A stretch of DNA of 64,000 nucleotides, taken from contig NC_004463.1 of assembly GCF_000011365.1 (NCBI RefSeq), positions 7,240,001-7,304,000 on the forward strand, in the 5' to 3' direction. This DNA comes from Bradyrhizobium diazoefficiens USDA 110. GTDB taxonomy: Bacteria > Pseudomonadota > Alphaproteobacteria > Rhizobiales > Xanthobacteraceae. Below, piece after piece: positions 39,398 through 48,561 of this stretch. A program made the position numbers and the translations under genes. The notes beneath the pieces are model-generated. The model searched no databases, was not told the origin of the DNA, and saw only the letters and a list, made by a program, of their open reading frames with translations. The first letter of the stretch is position 1. Every line of letters begins with the position of its first letter.

Positions 39398-40777
39398 TTA
39401 CGCCTTTGCCTGCAAGGCGGCCACTAGGCCCGGCACAAACTTGTTGACCCAGAACATCTTCTTGCTGCCCTTGACAACCACCACATCGCCTGCCTTCAGC
39501 AGGCTTGCGACCTCGCCCGGCTTCAGCGTGGCGGGATCGTCGTGCCAGCCAAGCGCCTTGCCCGATGGAAGCACCTCGAAGAGGTGACGCATGAGGGGGC
39601 CGACACAGTAGACACCGTCGATGCCGTCCAAATGCTTGGTGAGGCCGGTGTGGTAGCTTGGTGCGTCATCGCCCAGTTCCAGCATGTCACCAAGCACGGC
39701 AATGCGGCGGCCGCCGGTTACGTTGCGCGCCTGCAGGCTATGCAGCGCAGCAGCCACGCTGGCCGGGTTGCCGTTGAAGCTGTCGTCGATCACGGTGACA
39801 CCGCCGACCGCCTGCTCGACGCCGCGGCCGGTCATGATGCCGACCCGATCGAGCTTGATCGCGAGCGTCGCGGCATCGAGGTTCGCCGCGCGGATCGAAG
39901 CGAGCGCGGCGAGCGCATTCTGCACGCGGTGCGGCGCGCCCGGCGTCAGGCTGAAGGCGATCTGCTTCTTGCCGATCATCGCCACGACCTGCCAGCTCTC
40001 GCCATGCGGCGCGTGCGTGACCTCGTGCACCTCGGCATGCTCGCCGAAGCGTACCACCTTGCCCTTCCATTCGGACGCCTTGAGCCCGGCGGGCAGCACC
40101 AGCACGCCGTCCTCGGGCAGGCCGAGCGCGATCGACACCTTCTCGCGCCGGATCGCCTCCAGCGAGCCGAGCTTTTCCAGATGCACGGGCTGGACGTTGA
40201 CGACGAGCGCGACCGTCGGCCGCGTCAGCTCGCTGAGCCGCGCGATCTCGCCCGTCTGGTTCATGCCCATCTCGACGACCCAGAGGCTGGCATCGGGCCG
40301 CGCATTGCACAGTGTCAGCGGCACGCCCCAGAAATTGTTGAAGCTCGACGGGCTGGCATAGGCGTTCGGATAGGCCGCCAGAAATTCCTTGGTGCTGGTC
40401 TTGCCCGCGCTGCCGGTGAGCCCGATCACCGGCCCGTTGAAGCGCGCGCGTGCGGCGCGCGCGAGGCCCCAGAGGCCGTCGATCAGCGTGTCCTTCACGA
40501 CGATCTGGGGGACGCGGATGCCCGCGATCTCGTGCGGCACGATCATCGCGGCCGCGCCCGCGGCTTCCGCCTTGTCGGCGAATTCCCAGCCGTCGCGCGC
40601 GCTGGCGAAGGCCGAGATGAAGCCGCCGCTCGGCGTACCGCTCAGCGCGACGAACAGGCTACCCGGCTTCACCAGGCGGCTGTCCTGGGTGACGAAGTCG
40701 ATCGGCGTGTCCGGAAACGATCCCGCAGCGCCCAGCGCGCGCGCCACTTCGGCCACCGTCCAAATCGGCCCGCTCAT
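39398..40777 (-). CDS. murF: UDP-MurNAc-tripeptide--D-alanyl-D-alanine ligase
   Basis: The 459-residue Mur ligase has the N-terminal domain with VTQDSRLVKPGSLFVAL and the ATP loop IGLTGSAGKTSTKEFL. The central WVVEMGMNQTGEIARLSELT and the C-terminal VTVIDDSFNGNPASV are typical of MurF. It adds D-Ala-D-Ala to complete the pentapeptide in the cytoplasm. Its ATG overlaps the murE stop (40774-40777), so translation is coupled. Confidence 0.96.
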   Translation of the reverse strand: MSGPIWTVAEVARALGAAGSFPDTPIDFVTQDSRLVKPGSLFVALSGTPSGGFISAFASARDGWEFADKAEAAGAAAMIVPHEIAGIRVPQIVVKDTLIDGLWGLARAARARFNGPVIGLTGSAGKTSTKEFLAAYPNAYASPSSFNNFWGVPLTLCNARPDASLWVVEMGMNQTGEIARLSELTRPTVALVVNVQPVHLEKLGSLEAIRREKVSIALGLPEDGVLVLPAGLKASEWKGKVVRFGEHAEVHEVTHAPHGESWQVVAMIGKKQIAFSLTPGAPHRVQNALAALASIRAANLDAATLAIKLDRVGIMTGRGVEQAVGGVTVIDDSFNGNPASVAAALHSLQARNVTGGRRIAVLGDMLELGDDAPSYHTGLTKHLDGIDGVYCVGPLMRHLFEVLPSGKALGWHDDPATLKPGEVASLLKAGDVVVVKGSKKMFWVNKFVPGLVAALQAKA

Positions 40778-42231
40778 GCAACCCTCGACGCTAATGCGGC
40801 GGCAACCGCCTCGTGATCACTGAAGGGCAGCACCTCGCTGCCGACGATCTGCCCGGTCTCGTGGCCCTTGCCGGCGATGAGCAGCGCATCGCCCTGTTCC
40901 AGTTCCTCGATCGCGGCGCGGATCGCCGCGGCGCGGTCGCCGATCTCGCGGGCGCCTTTTGCGGTGGCGAGGATCGCCGCGCGGATCGCTTCGGGCTGCT
41001 CACTGCGCGGATTGTCGTCGGTGATGATGACGCCGTCGGCATTCTCCGCGGCGATCTCGCCCATGATCGGACGCTTGCCGGCATCGCGGTCGCCGCCGGC
41101 GCCGAACACGACGACCAGCCTGCGCTTGGCGTAAGGCCGCAGCGCCTGCAACGCCTTCGCCAGCGCGTCGGGCTTGTGCGCATAGTCGACGAAGATCGGC
41201 GCGCCGTTGCGCTCGCCGACGCGCTCGAGCCGGCCCTTGGCACCTTCGAGATGTTCGAGGCTCGCGAATACGTTGGCGGCATCGCTGCCGGTGCCGATCG
41301 CGAGGCCGGCCGAGACTAGTGCGTTCTCGACCTGGAATTCGCCGGCCAGCGGCAGCAGGACCACATAACGCTTGCCGCGATGCTCGACCGTGAGCTTTTG
41401 CGAAAAGCCGTCGACCCCGACCTCGGTGAGGCGAATGCCCTCGCCCGCCCCGTCGCCGTTGCGGCCGACCGCCATCACGCGCAGGCCACGCGCCTTGGCA
41501 GCATCGATCGCCTCAGCCGAGCAGTCATGATCGGCCGAAATCACCGCGGCGCCACCGGGCGGCACGAGCTCCCGGAACAGCCTGAGTTTGGCTGCGAGAT
41601 AATGCGCGACCGTCGGATGATAATCCATGTGGTCGCGCGAAAGGTTGGTGAAGCCGCCAGCGGAAACCCGCACGCCATCGAGGCGGTATTGATCGAGGCC
41701 ATGCGACGATGCTTCGAACGCAAGGTGCGTCACGCCCTCGCGCGCGATCTCATCCATCTGCCGGTGCAGCGCGATCGGATCCGGCGTCGTCAGCGAGCCG
41801 TAGACGGTGCGTTTCGGCGAAACGAGGCCGATTGTGCCGATGCTGGCCGAGGCATGACCGAGCCGCTCCCAGATCTGGCGCGTGAACGCGGCAACCGAGG
41901 TCTTGCCGCTGGTTCCGGTTACGGCCGCGATCGTCGCGGGCTGCGCCGGGAAGAATCTTGCCGCAGCCAGCGCCAGCGCACGGCGCGGATTGGCAACGGC
42001 AATGAACGGCACCTTGCAGCCATCAGGTGCGTGATCGCCGACGATCGCAACCGCACCTGCGGCGACCGCAGCATCGATGAAGCGCGCGCCGTCGGTCTTG
42101 CTGCCCGCGAGCGCGAAGAAGAGATCGCCCGGCCTGACCACGCGGCTGTCGAGCGCAACCCCCGTCACCTCGAGCGCCGCGACGGCGGGCTCGATTGCGG
42201 CGTCATTGCCTATGAGATCGCGCAGTTTCAT
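40774..42231 (-). CDS. murE: UDP-MurNAc-tripeptide synthetase, meso-DAP type
   Basis: The 485-residue Mur ligase is started at MKLRDLIGN, the normal MurE N-terminus; upstream codons overlap the end of ftsI. It has the ATP loop AAVTGTSGKTSVAAF, the SSHGLDQYRLDG segment, and TDDNPRSEQP, whose DNPR marks selection of meso-diaminopimelate over lysine. The carbamoyl-lysine region FTNLSRDHMDYH is present. It adds the third residue of the stem peptide in the cytoplasm. It overlaps murF by four bases. Confidence 0.96.
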   Translation of the reverse strand: MKLRDLIGNDAAIEPAVAALEVTGVALDSRVVRPGDLFFALAGSKTDGARFIDAAVAAGAVAIVGDHAPDGCKVPFIAVANPRRALALAAARFFPAQPATIAAVTGTSGKTSVAAFTRQIWERLGHASASIGTIGLVSPKRTVYGSLTTPDPIALHRQMDEIAREGVTHLAFEASSHGLDQYRLDGVRVSAGGFTNLSRDHMDYHPTVAHYLAAKLRLFRELVPPGGAAVISADHDCSAEAIDAAKARGLRVMAVGRNGDGAGEGIRLTEVGVDGFSQKLTVEHRGKRYVVLLPLAGEFQVENALVSAGLAIGTGSDAANVFASLEHLEGAKGRLERVGERNGAPIFVDYAHKPDALAKALQALRPYAKRRLVVVFGAGGDRDAGKRPIMGEIAAENADGVIITDDNPRSEQPEAIRAAILATAKGAREIGDRAAAIRAAIEELEQGDALLIAGKGHETGQIVGSEVLPFSDHEAVAAALASRVA

Positions 42232-42301
42232 GGTCGTCCAGTCGACATGCCGGAAAGCCGAAAACCTCCGACTCAGCACCGGCGATGGCCTACCCGGTTG
42301 A

Positions 42302-44044
42302 TTACTGGGTTGTCCTGGATGCTGCAAGAATAAGGCGCTCGGACGGCGGCAGGTCGAACCGCGGCTCGACGCCCAGAAGCGGCGCGATCCGCTCGATCAC
42401 CCGGCCGCCGGTCGGCACCGCGTTCCAGCCCGAGGTGATGAAACCCTTCGTTTCAGGGATCGCCTGCGGCTCGTCCAGCATGATCAGGATCTGATATTTC
42501 GGATCGTCGCAGGGCATGATCGCGGTGAACGAGTTGAGCACGCGCTTCTTGGCATAGCGGCCGTTGATGACCTTCTCGGACGTGCCGGTCTTGCCGCCGA
42601 CATAGTAGCCCTTGACGTCGGCGGTCTTGGCGGTGCCGATTTCGGCGTTGAGCCGCATCAGGAACCGCATCTTGTCGCTGGTGTCTTGCTTGACCACGCG
42701 CTTGGCCAGCGCTGCCGCTTCCGCTTCGCTGCGCTTCATGAAGGTCGGCGGAATCAAATAGCCGCCGTTCACCAGCGCGTTGATGCCCATCACCGCCTGG
42801 AGCGGCGCGACCGAGAGGCCCTGGCCGAACGCGGCGGTGACCGTGTTCAACTCGCTCCAGCGGCGCGGAATCAGCGGGGCTGCGCTCTCCGGCAGCTCGG
42901 TGCGCAGCCGCGTCAGCTGGCCCATCTTGGCGAGGAACGCCTTGTGCGCCTCCACGCCCTGGCCGAGCGCGATCCGCGCGGCGCCGATGTTGGACGAGAA
43001 GGTGAACACTTCCTTGGTGTTGATGAACCGTCCGAGCGGATGGCTGTCGTGGATGGTGAACTTGCCGTAGTGCAGGTTTCCGCGCGCATCCCACGACGAG
43101 TTCAGATTGATCTTTCCGGAATCGAGCGCCATCGCCAGCGTGAACGCCTTGAAGGTCGAGCCCATCTCATAGACGCCGGTGGTGAGGCGGTTGATGCGGT
43201 CGGGGTCGTGCGCTTCCTTCGGATTGTTCGGATCGAAGTCCGGAAGCGAGACCATCGCCACGATCTCGCCGGTCTTGACGTTGGAGACGATGCCGGAGGC
43301 GGCCTTGGTGTGGTACTTCTCCTTGGCCTTCAAGAGCTCGTCGCGCAGCGCGTGCTCGACGCGGAGGTCGACCGAGAGCTCGATCGGCTTTTGCAGGCGG
43401 TCGGTGGCAAAGCCCGCGCGATGGAGATCGGCGAGCCCTTGATTGTCGAGCCACTTCTCCATGCCGGCGATGCCCTGGTTGTCAATATTGACGAGACCGA
43501 TGAGGTGGGCGACCTCGTTGCCGGTCGGATAGACGCGCTTGTTCTCGCGCAGGAAGCCGATGCCGGGAATGCCGAGCTTGTGGATGTCCTGCTGCTGCTT
43601 CGGCGTGATCTCGCGCTTGAGCCAGACGAAGCCCTTGCGTGTCTTCAGGCGCTCGCGCACCTCGGCCTCGTCGAGGTCGGGCACGGTGGCGGTCAGAAGC
43701 TCGATCGCCTCGTCCTTGTCGATGATGCGGCGCGGCTCGCCGAACAGGCTCGCCGCCTTGACGTCGGTCGCAAGGATGGCGCCGTTGCGGTCGACGATGT
43801 CGGGCCGCGCCGTCGCAACCACCTCCTGCGCCGCCGCTCGGCGCGCACTGTGGGCGTCGGCACCGATCGCGAACATCACGAGCCGGCCACCGATCAGGGC
43901 GTAGACCGAGGCGAAGGCGAGCATCGCAAGTCCGACGCGCGCGCGCGCCTTCGCGGCGCGGTCGACGTTGCGCCCGTAGAGCAGGCTGCGGATCAGCCGC
44001 TGCCGCCAGGGCTCGGTGGGTTTTGCAGGCGTCGCCGGGCTCAT
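42302..44044 (-). CDS. ftsI: Peptidoglycan D,D-transpeptidase FtsI (PBP3)
   Basis: The 580-residue class B penicillin-binding protein has a short cytoplasmic part, one membrane helix (about 36-56), a PBP dimer domain with DIVDRNGAILATDV, and the transpeptidase domain. Catalytic motifs are STFK (Ser296, Lys299), SSN (350-352) and KTG (485-487). It cross-links septal peptidoglycan in the periplasm and works with FtsW. It overlaps ftsL by four bases at the start and is followed by murE 70 bases on. Confidence 0.97.
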   Translation of the reverse strand: MSPATPAKPTEPWRQRLIRSLLYGRNVDRAAKARARVGLAMLAFASVYALIGGRLVMFAIGADAHSARRAAAQEVVATARPDIVDRNGAILATDVKAASLFGEPRRIIDKDEAIELLTATVPDLDEAEVRERLKTRKGFVWLKREITPKQQQDIHKLGIPGIGFLRENKRVYPTGNEVAHLIGLVNIDNQGIAGMEKWLDNQGLADLHRAGFATDRLQKPIELSVDLRVEHALRDELLKAKEKYHTKAASGIVSNVKTGEIVAMVSLPDFDPNNPKEAHDPDRINRLTTGVYEMGSTFKAFTLAMALDSGKINLNSSWDARGNLHYGKFTIHDSHPLGRFINTKEVFTFSSNIGAARIALGQGVEAHKAFLAKMGQLTRLRTELPESAAPLIPRRWSELNTVTAAFGQGLSVAPLQAVMGINALVNGGYLIPPTFMKRSEAEAAALAKRVVKQDTSDKMRFLMRLNAEIGTAKTADVKGYYVGGKTGTSEKVINGRYAKKRVLNSFTAIMPCDDPKYQILIMLDEPQAIPETKGFITSGWNAVPTGGRVIERIAPLLGVEPRFDLPPSERLILAASRTTQ

Positions 44045-44433
44045 TGCTTGTCCTCGGGCTGAGGCACGGAGCCCGTCACGGTATCGGGATCGCTCGCGGC
44101 TTCGATGGTGTTGAGCATGGCCCCGATCGGGTCGGGCTCGCCGGGCCTGAACATCCGCGGCGGGCGCTCGGGCAGGTTCTTCAGCGAGTCATATTGCGTG
44201 CCGTTGACCGGCTTGAGCGGCAGGTGCCGCTCGGACAGGCCCTGCAGGCGCAAGGGCGCATCAAGCTTGGCCCATTCGGAGCGGAGCGAGGCGATCGCAT
44301 CGCGCTGCTCGCGGATCTCCGCATGCAGCCGCAACACCTTCTCCGTGCGCGCGGTGGAGTCCATCTTGATCCGGTAGACATAGGCTGCCGCGAAGATCAG
44401 CGCGCCGATGACGAGGAGGTGGATGAAGCGCAT
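44041..44433 (-). CDS. ftsL: Cell division protein FtsL
   Basis: The 130-residue protein has one N-terminal membrane helix (about 3-20, IHLLVIGALIFAAAYVYRI) and a coiled-coil segment (about 30-60, EKVLRLHAEIREQRDAIASL). It ends with a longer Pro-rich periplasmic tail than in E. coli. Its place between rsmH and ftsI is diagnostic, since FtsL sequences are poorly conserved. It forms the FtsQLB complex that activates FtsWI. It starts three bases after the rsmH stop and overlaps ftsI. Confidence 0.9.
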   Translation of the reverse strand: MRFIHLLVIGALIFAAAYVYRIKMDSTARTEKVLRLHAEIREQRDAIASLRSEWAKLDAPLRLQGLSERHLPLKPVNGTQYDSLKNLPERPPRMFRPGEPDPIGAMLNTIEAASDPDTVTGSVPQPEDKQ

Positions 44434-44436
44434 GCG

Positions 44437-45426
44437 CTAACCTCCCCTCATCACGTCGGAGAGTCTTGGCCAGGACGAAGACTGATCGTCCTTGTGCGCC
44501 GGCGCGGAGGTGCGCTCCGCGGCGCGCAGTTTTGCCGAACGCGCGCGCGGGTTATGCGCAACTTCGTCCTCACCGGCGACGACAGGCCGTCGCGTCAGCA
44601 GCTGGAAGCTCGGCGCGGTTTGCGCGACTTCCGGCAGGTGCCGCGAGCCGCCGCCGGTCTTCGACCGCTCGGCGAGGAAATTCTTGACGATGCGGTCTTC
44701 CAGTGAATGGAACGAGACCACCACGAGGCGTCCGCCAGGCTTGAGCACGCGCTCGGCCGCAGTGAGCGCGGTCTGGAGTTCCTCGAGCTCCTCGTTGACG
44801 AAGATGCGCAGGGCCTGGAACGTCCGCGTCGCGGGGTGAATGTCGCCGGGCTTGGAGCGAACCACCCTGCCGACGAGGTCGGCGAGCGCGCGCGTGGTCG
44901 TGAACGGCGTCTCCTGCCGGTCCGCGACGATGGCGCGGGCGACGCGGCGCGAATGCCGCTCCTCGCCGAGGAGATAGATGATGTCGGCGAGATCGGCTTC
45001 CGAGGCGCGCGCGACGACGTCGGCCGCGGTCGGGCCCGCCTGCCCCATCCGCATGTCGAGCGGACCGTCGAGGCGAAACGAGAAGCCGCGCCCGGCCTGG
45101 TCGAGCTGCATCGAGGACACCCCGACGTCCATCACGACGCCGTCCACGGCATCGACGCCTTGTGCGGCGCAGACGTCGGCGAGATGGGAGAAACGGTCCT
45201 CGACCAGTGTCAGCCTACCGGCAGAGCGCTCGACCAGCTCGGCGCCGCCTGCGATTGCGGTTCGGTCGCGGTCGATGGCGATGAGTCGGGTTCCAGGCAC
45301 GTCGAGGATGGCACGGCTGTAGCCGCCGGCGCCGAAGGTGGCATCGACATAGATCCCGCCCTCGCGCGGTGCGAGATGATCGATGGCCTCGCGACCGAGC
45401 ACGGGAATGTGAGGAGCGGAGCTCAT
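44437..45426 (-). CDS. rsmH: 16S rRNA (cytosine-1402 N4) methyltransferase
   Basis: The 329-residue enzyme is started at [15 protein letters not shown]; the N-terminal HIPVL motif is normal for Rsm[11 protein letters not shown] (29-38) is the SAM site, [11 protein letters not shown] and [14 protein letters not shown] are family motifs, and [14 protein letters not shown] is the C-terminal one. It methylates C1402 of 16S rRNA at the P site. It is usually the second gene of dcw clusters after mraZ. Here its ATG overlaps the stop of a 77-codon frame, not mraZ. Confidence 0.96.
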   Translation of the reverse strand: MSSAPHIPVLGREAIDHLAPREGGIYVDATFGAGGYSRAILDVPGTRLIAIDRDRTAIAGGAELVERSAGRLTLVEDRFSHLADVCAAQGVDAVDGVVMDVGVSSMQLDQAGRGFSFRLDGPLDMRMGQAGPTAADVVARASEADLADIIYLLGEERHSRRVARAIVADRQETPFTTTRALADLVGRVVRSKPGDIHPATRTFQALRIFVNEELEELQTALTAAERVLKPGGRLVVVSFHSLEDRIVKNFLAERSKTGGGSRHLPEVAQTAPSFQLLTRRPVVAGEDEVAHNPRARSAKLRAAERTSAPAHKDDQSSSWPRLSDVMRGG

Positions 45427-45656
45427 GCGCCACGCCTGCCGAACAACCAAGCCAGATCCGGGGCGAGCCAGCCCATAACGCCTCGAATGATTCCGCGTCG
45501 CGGCGGTTCCACGACCCAACCCTTGTCCAGCATGGTTACCGAGCCCGGTCGTCCCGGGCCGCCAACCCAGTGTTCCCAGTGGAATTTGTCGGGCAGCCAT
45601 GGGATTTCGAGCCAAAATACGCTTTGGCCGCCTCCGGACGCGGGTCGGCTCTTCAT
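45423..45656 (-). CDS. Possible 77-residue leader gene upstream of rsmH
   Basis: The frame starts [20 protein letters not shown], is rich in Trp and Gly, and ends [15 protein letters not shown]. Its TGA overlaps the rsmH ATG (ATGA), which argues for translational coupling. Against it, no good ribosome site sits at a proper distance (GAGGG directly abuts the ATG), and codon third positions are less G/C-rich than in neighbours. An inner ATG would give a 36-residue version. It does not resemble MraZ. It could instead be a long 5' leader. Confidence 0.4.
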   Translation of the reverse strand: MKSRPASGGGQSVFWLEIPWLPDKFHWEHWVGGPGRPGSVTMLDKGWVVEPPRRGIIRGVMGWLAPDLAWLFGRRGA

Positions 45657-45678
45657 CCCTCAGTAACGGCCCTTAGCG

Positions 45679-45693
45679 TTAAGAAAGCGTTGA
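45679..45693. promoter_or_regulatory. CtrA-like site upstream of the dcw cluster
   Basis: TTAAGAAAGCGTTGA fits the CtrA half-site pattern TTAA-N7-TTAA at seven of eight fixed positions. It lies between the divergent dcw cluster and amidase gene. CtrA controls several division genes in other alphaproteobacteria. One site by pattern alone is weak evidence. Confidence 0.3.
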
Positions 45694-45855
45694 TCGGCCC
45701 GTTACAAGTCGAAAAGGTGAAGCGGCAGTGATGCCTCATCCACACACCCGCCCAAAATGCATCCGTTAACCGCGACGCGCGATTGCGCACGGCGGAGGGT
45801 AAAGGAATAGTAAAGAGAAGGGCTTGGCCCCCTCCTATTCCGACTTGAGCTGTTT

Positions 45856-46716
45856 ATGTCGTCCGGTTCGTCCACGCCATCTGGTTCTGATTCGAAGCGT
45901 CAACGCGTTCTCCCGGTTCCCAAGGCCGCGGCGAACATGCGGACGTTCGAGCCGGATTCGTCGATCGTCTCCGACATCATTCCTTCGCCGAACCATGGCG
46001 AGCGCAGCAAGGGACGCCAGCCGGACATGATCGTGCTGCATTACACCGGCATGCCCGACGTCGAGGGCGCGCTGGCGCGGCTGTGCACGGCGGGGACGGA
46101 AGTGTCGGCGCATTACGTCGTGCTCGAGGACGGCCGCATCGTGCAATGCGTGCCCGAGGCGAGGCGCGCCTGGCACGCCGGCGTCTCGTCCTGGGCCGGC
46201 GAGGACGATGTCAACTCCTGCTCGATCGGCATCGAGATCGTCAATCGCGGCCACGACTGGGGCTATCCGGAGTTTCCGCTGCGCCAGATCGCCGCCGTGA
46301 TCGCGCTGTGCCGCGGCATCATGCTGCGCCGAAAAGTGCCGGCGCACCGCGTGCTCGGCCATTCCGACGTTGCGCCCGCGCGCAAGAAGGATCCCGGCGA
46401 GAAATTTCCGTGGCATTCGCTGGCCAATTCCGGCGTCGGGCACTGGGTCACGCCCACGCCCGTCGTGCGCGGCGAGAGCCTGATGCTCGGCACCATCAGC
46501 GACGAGGTGCTGAGCCTGCAGCAGGCGCTCGCGCGATACGGTTATGGCGTGCCGCTGACCGGCAAATACGACGCCGCAACCATGGAAGTCGTCACCGCCT
46601 TCCAGCGCCATTTCCGCCCGGCACGGCTGGACGGTGTTGCGGATCATTCGACACTGTCGACCTTGCAAGCGTTGCTGGCGAGCCTGCCGGACGGGACGGC
46701 GGTCGCGTCGAAGTGA
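45856..46716 (+). CDS. N-acetylmuramoyl-L-alanine amidase with peptidoglycan-binding domain
   Basis: The 286-residue protein has an Amidase_2 domain (about 40-190): VLHYTG with the zinc ligand His62, VSAHYVVLEDGRIVQ, AWHAG, and GHSDVAPARKKDPG with the second ligand histidine and aspartate. A PG_binding_1 domain follows (about 215-275, LQQALARYGYGVPLTGKYD and VTAFQRHFRP). No signal peptide is visible, so it is probably an AmpD-like cytoplasmic enzyme that processes recycled muropeptides; a longer start is not supported. It is divergent from the dcw cluster, linking recycling and synthesis. Confidence 0.88.
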   Translation: MSSGSSTPSGSDSKRQRVLPVPKAAANMRTFEPDSSIVSDIIPSPNHGERSKGRQPDMIVLHYTGMPDVEGALARLCTAGTEVSAHYVVLEDGRIVQCVPEARRAWHAGVSSWAGEDDVNSCSIGIEIVNRGHDWGYPEFPLRQIAAVIALCRGIMLRRKVPAHRVLGHSDVAPARKKDPGEKFPWHSLANSGVGHWVTPTPVVRGESLMLGTISDEVLSLQQALARYGYGVPLTGKYDAATMEVVTAFQRHFRPARLDGVADHSTLSTLQALLASLPDGTAVASK

Positions 46717-46726
46717 CGGCGTAGCC

Positions 46727-46825
46727 GTCATTCCGGGGCGCACGAAGTGCGAACTATGGTGCGCAATTGCGCACCTGAGAATCTCGAGATTCCGGGTTCG
46801 ATGCTTCGCATCGCCCCGGAATGAC
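46727..46825. repeat. Dispersed palindromic repeat (GTCATTCCGG family, long form)
   Basis: It starts GTCATTCCGGGGCGC and ends CGCCCCGGAATGAC. Inside are GGTGCGCAATTGCGCACC and CTCGAGATTCCGGG. It lies between the convergent amidase and sigma factor genes and ends four bases before the sigma factor stop, so it may end both transcripts. Confidence 0.87.
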
Positions 46826-46829
46826 GGTG

Positions 46830-48068
46830 CTAGTTGCCCATCTCCCTCATCCTTCGCGCATAGAGCCGCCGCAGCGGCTCGAGCTGCGTCGCCGCCGTCG
46901 CCGCGACATACGCCTCGCGCGCCTCGTCCTTGCGGCCGAGCCGTCGCAACAGGTCCGCGCGCACCGCGGGCAGCAGCTCGTAGCCGCCAAGCCCGCCGCG
47001 TGCGGTGATCGCGTCGACGAGATCGAGCGCGCGCGCCGGGCCGTCGACCATCGAGATTGCGGCGGCGTGGTTGAGCTCGATCACCGGCGAAGGATTGATC
47101 CGCAGCAGCACCTCGTAGAGCCCGCCGATCTGCGGCCAGTCGGTCGCCTCAAAGCTCGGCGCGCGCGCATGCAGCGCGGCGATCGCGGCCTGCACCGCAT
47201 AGGGTTGCGGCCGGCCGGATATGCGCAGTGCGTCGTCCACGAGACGCAGACCCGCCTCGATCTGCGCGCGATCCCAGAGCGTGCGGTCCTGCTCTTCCAG
47301 CAGCACGATGTCGCCGACCGACGTCGCGCGTCCGGCGCGGCGCGCGTCGTGCAGCAGCATCAAGGCCAGCAGGCCCTTGATCCCGGCCCGGTCAGGCATC
47401 AGCCGGTCGAGCAAACGACCGAGCCTGATGGCTTCGACCGCGAGATCCGGCCGCATCAGGTCTGCGCCCGAGGTTGCGACATAGCCTTCGGTGAAGACGA
47501 GATAGATGACGGCGAGCACGCCGTCGAGCCGCTGCGCCAGCGCGTCGCGTTCGGGCACCTCATAGGGAATGCCGGCGAGCCTGATCTTCTGCTTGGCGCG
47601 GACGAGGCGCTGCGCCATCGCCTCCTCACCGACGAGGAACGCGCGCGCGACCTGCGCGGTCGAGAGGCCGCAAACGGTGCGCAGCGTCAGCGCGACCTGG
47701 ACCTCCTGCGCGAACGCGGGATGGCAGCAGGTGAAGATCAGCCGCAGCATGTCGTCGTCGAGCGTCGCCGGAGGCTCGTCGGGCGCCTGCGCGTTGAGCT
47801 CGAGCTCATGCACGAACGCCTGCTGCTTGCCGCGGAACACGGCCTGCCGCCGGATGCGATCAATCGCCTTGTTGCGGCCGACATTGACGAGCCAGGCGCG
47901 CGGATTATCGGGCACCTCGCCCGCCGACCAGCGTTCGAGCGCGACCGCGAAGGCATCCTGGAGTGCGTCCTCGGCGAGATCGAAATCGCCGACGAGGCGG
48001 ATCAGCGTGGCAAGCACCCGCCCCGCCTCGTCGCGAAAGATCCGAGCGATGTCGGCAGGAGAGATCAC
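46830..48068 (-). CDS. ECF sigma factor, ECF42-type with long C-terminal extension
   Basis: The 412-residue protein has sigma region 2 (about 10-75, [20 protein letters not shown] and [20 protein letters not shown]) and region 4 (about 115-165, [20 protein letters not shown]). A C-terminal extension of about 240 helical residues with TPR-like steps follows. That extension plus an upstream YciI-type partner defines the ECF42 group, in which the extension and the DGPF protein, not an anti-sigma factor, are thought to affect activity. It would direct RNA polymerase to a small regulon. Its ATG overlaps the YciI gene stop. Confidence 0.9.
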   Translation of the reverse strand: MISPADIARIFRDEAGRVLATLIRLVGDFDLAEDALQDAFAVALERWSAGEVPDNPRAWLVNVGRNKAIDRIRRQAVFRGKQQAFVHELELNAQAPDEPPATLDDDMLRLIFTCCHPAFAQEVQVALTLRTVCGLSTAQVARAFLVGEEAMAQRLVRAKQKIRLAGIPYEVPERDALAQRLDGVLAVIYLVFTEGYVATSGADLMRPDLAVEAIRLGRLLDRLMPDRAGIKGLLALMLLHDARRAGRATSVGDIVLLEEQDRTLWDRAQIEAGLRLVDDALRISGRPQPYAVQAAIAALHARAPSFEATDWPQIGGLYEVLLRINPSPVIELNHAAAISMVDGPARALDLVDAITARGGLGGYELLPAVRADLLRRLGRKDEAREAYVAATAATQLEPLRRLYARRMREMGN

Positions 48069-48415
48069 TTGTAGATCATGACCGGCCTGACCTCGATGGA
48101 TCCCTCCTTGGCCCCGGGAATCCGCGCGGCCAGCCCAATGGCGGTGTCGAGATCCTTGGCCTCGACCAGATAGTAGCCGCCGAGTTGCTCGCGGGTCTCG
48201 GCGAACGGACCGTCGGTGGTCAGGGTCTTGCCATCGCGAACGCGCACGGTGGTCGCGGTCGTGGTCGGCTGAAGCCCGTCGCCGGCCTTGAAATGGCCGC
48301 TCTGGACGATGGACTGCGTATAAGTGCCGTACTCCGCCGACATCGCCTGACGGTCTGCGGGGGTCATCTTGCTCAATTCCGCTTCGCTCCGGTAGATCAG
48401 CAGCAGATACTGCAT
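48065..48415 (-). CDS. YciI family protein (DGPF type), ECF42 partner
   Basis: The 116-residue protein has the YciI-like ferredoxin fold: [11 protein letters not shown] at the start, the [19 protein letters not shown] motif in the middle, and EVRPVMIYK at the end. The DGPF motif proteins are regularly encoded next to ECF42 sigma factors; their chemistry is not established. The gene overlaps the sigma factor by four bases (ATGA), and AGGAG lies eight bases before its own ATG. A promoter with ECF42-like boxes is upstream. Confidence 0.9.
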   Translation of the reverse strand: MQYLLLIYRSEAELSKMTPADRQAMSAEYGTYTQSIVQSGHFKAGDGLQPTTTATTVRVRDGKTLTTDGPFAETREQLGGYYLVEAKDLDTAIGLAARIPGAKEGSIEVRPVMIYK

Positions 48416-48453
48416 CGCTTAACTCCTGTTGTTCGGGGGATCACCGACATCCA

Positions 48454-48480
48454 GTCGAACGGGGCGCACATCGAACGACA
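48454..48480 (-). promoter_or_regulatory. Possible ECF42-dependent promoter
   Basis: On the minus strand TGTCGT (48480-48475) is followed after 17 bases by CGAC (48457-48454), about 39 bases before the YciI gene ATG. ECF42 promoters, as I recall them, have TGTCGA at -35 and CGA(C/T) at -10, so this fits autoregulation. Confidence 0.45.
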
Positions 48481-48525
48481 TCTTCAGGATAAATTATTTG
48501 CAGATCGCGTGCGCGACGATCTCGG

Positions 48526-48554
48526 CTTGACGAAACCGTCACAAATGCCCATGC
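48526..48554 (+). promoter_or_regulatory. Likely rnpB promoter
   Basis: CTTGAC (48526-48531) is an exact alphaproteobacterial -35 box. After 17 bases comes the weaker -10 CCATGC (48549-48554). The expected start falls near 48561, matching the folded 5' end of the RNase P RNA. Confidence 0.5.
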
Positions 48555-48561
48555 CTAACCC

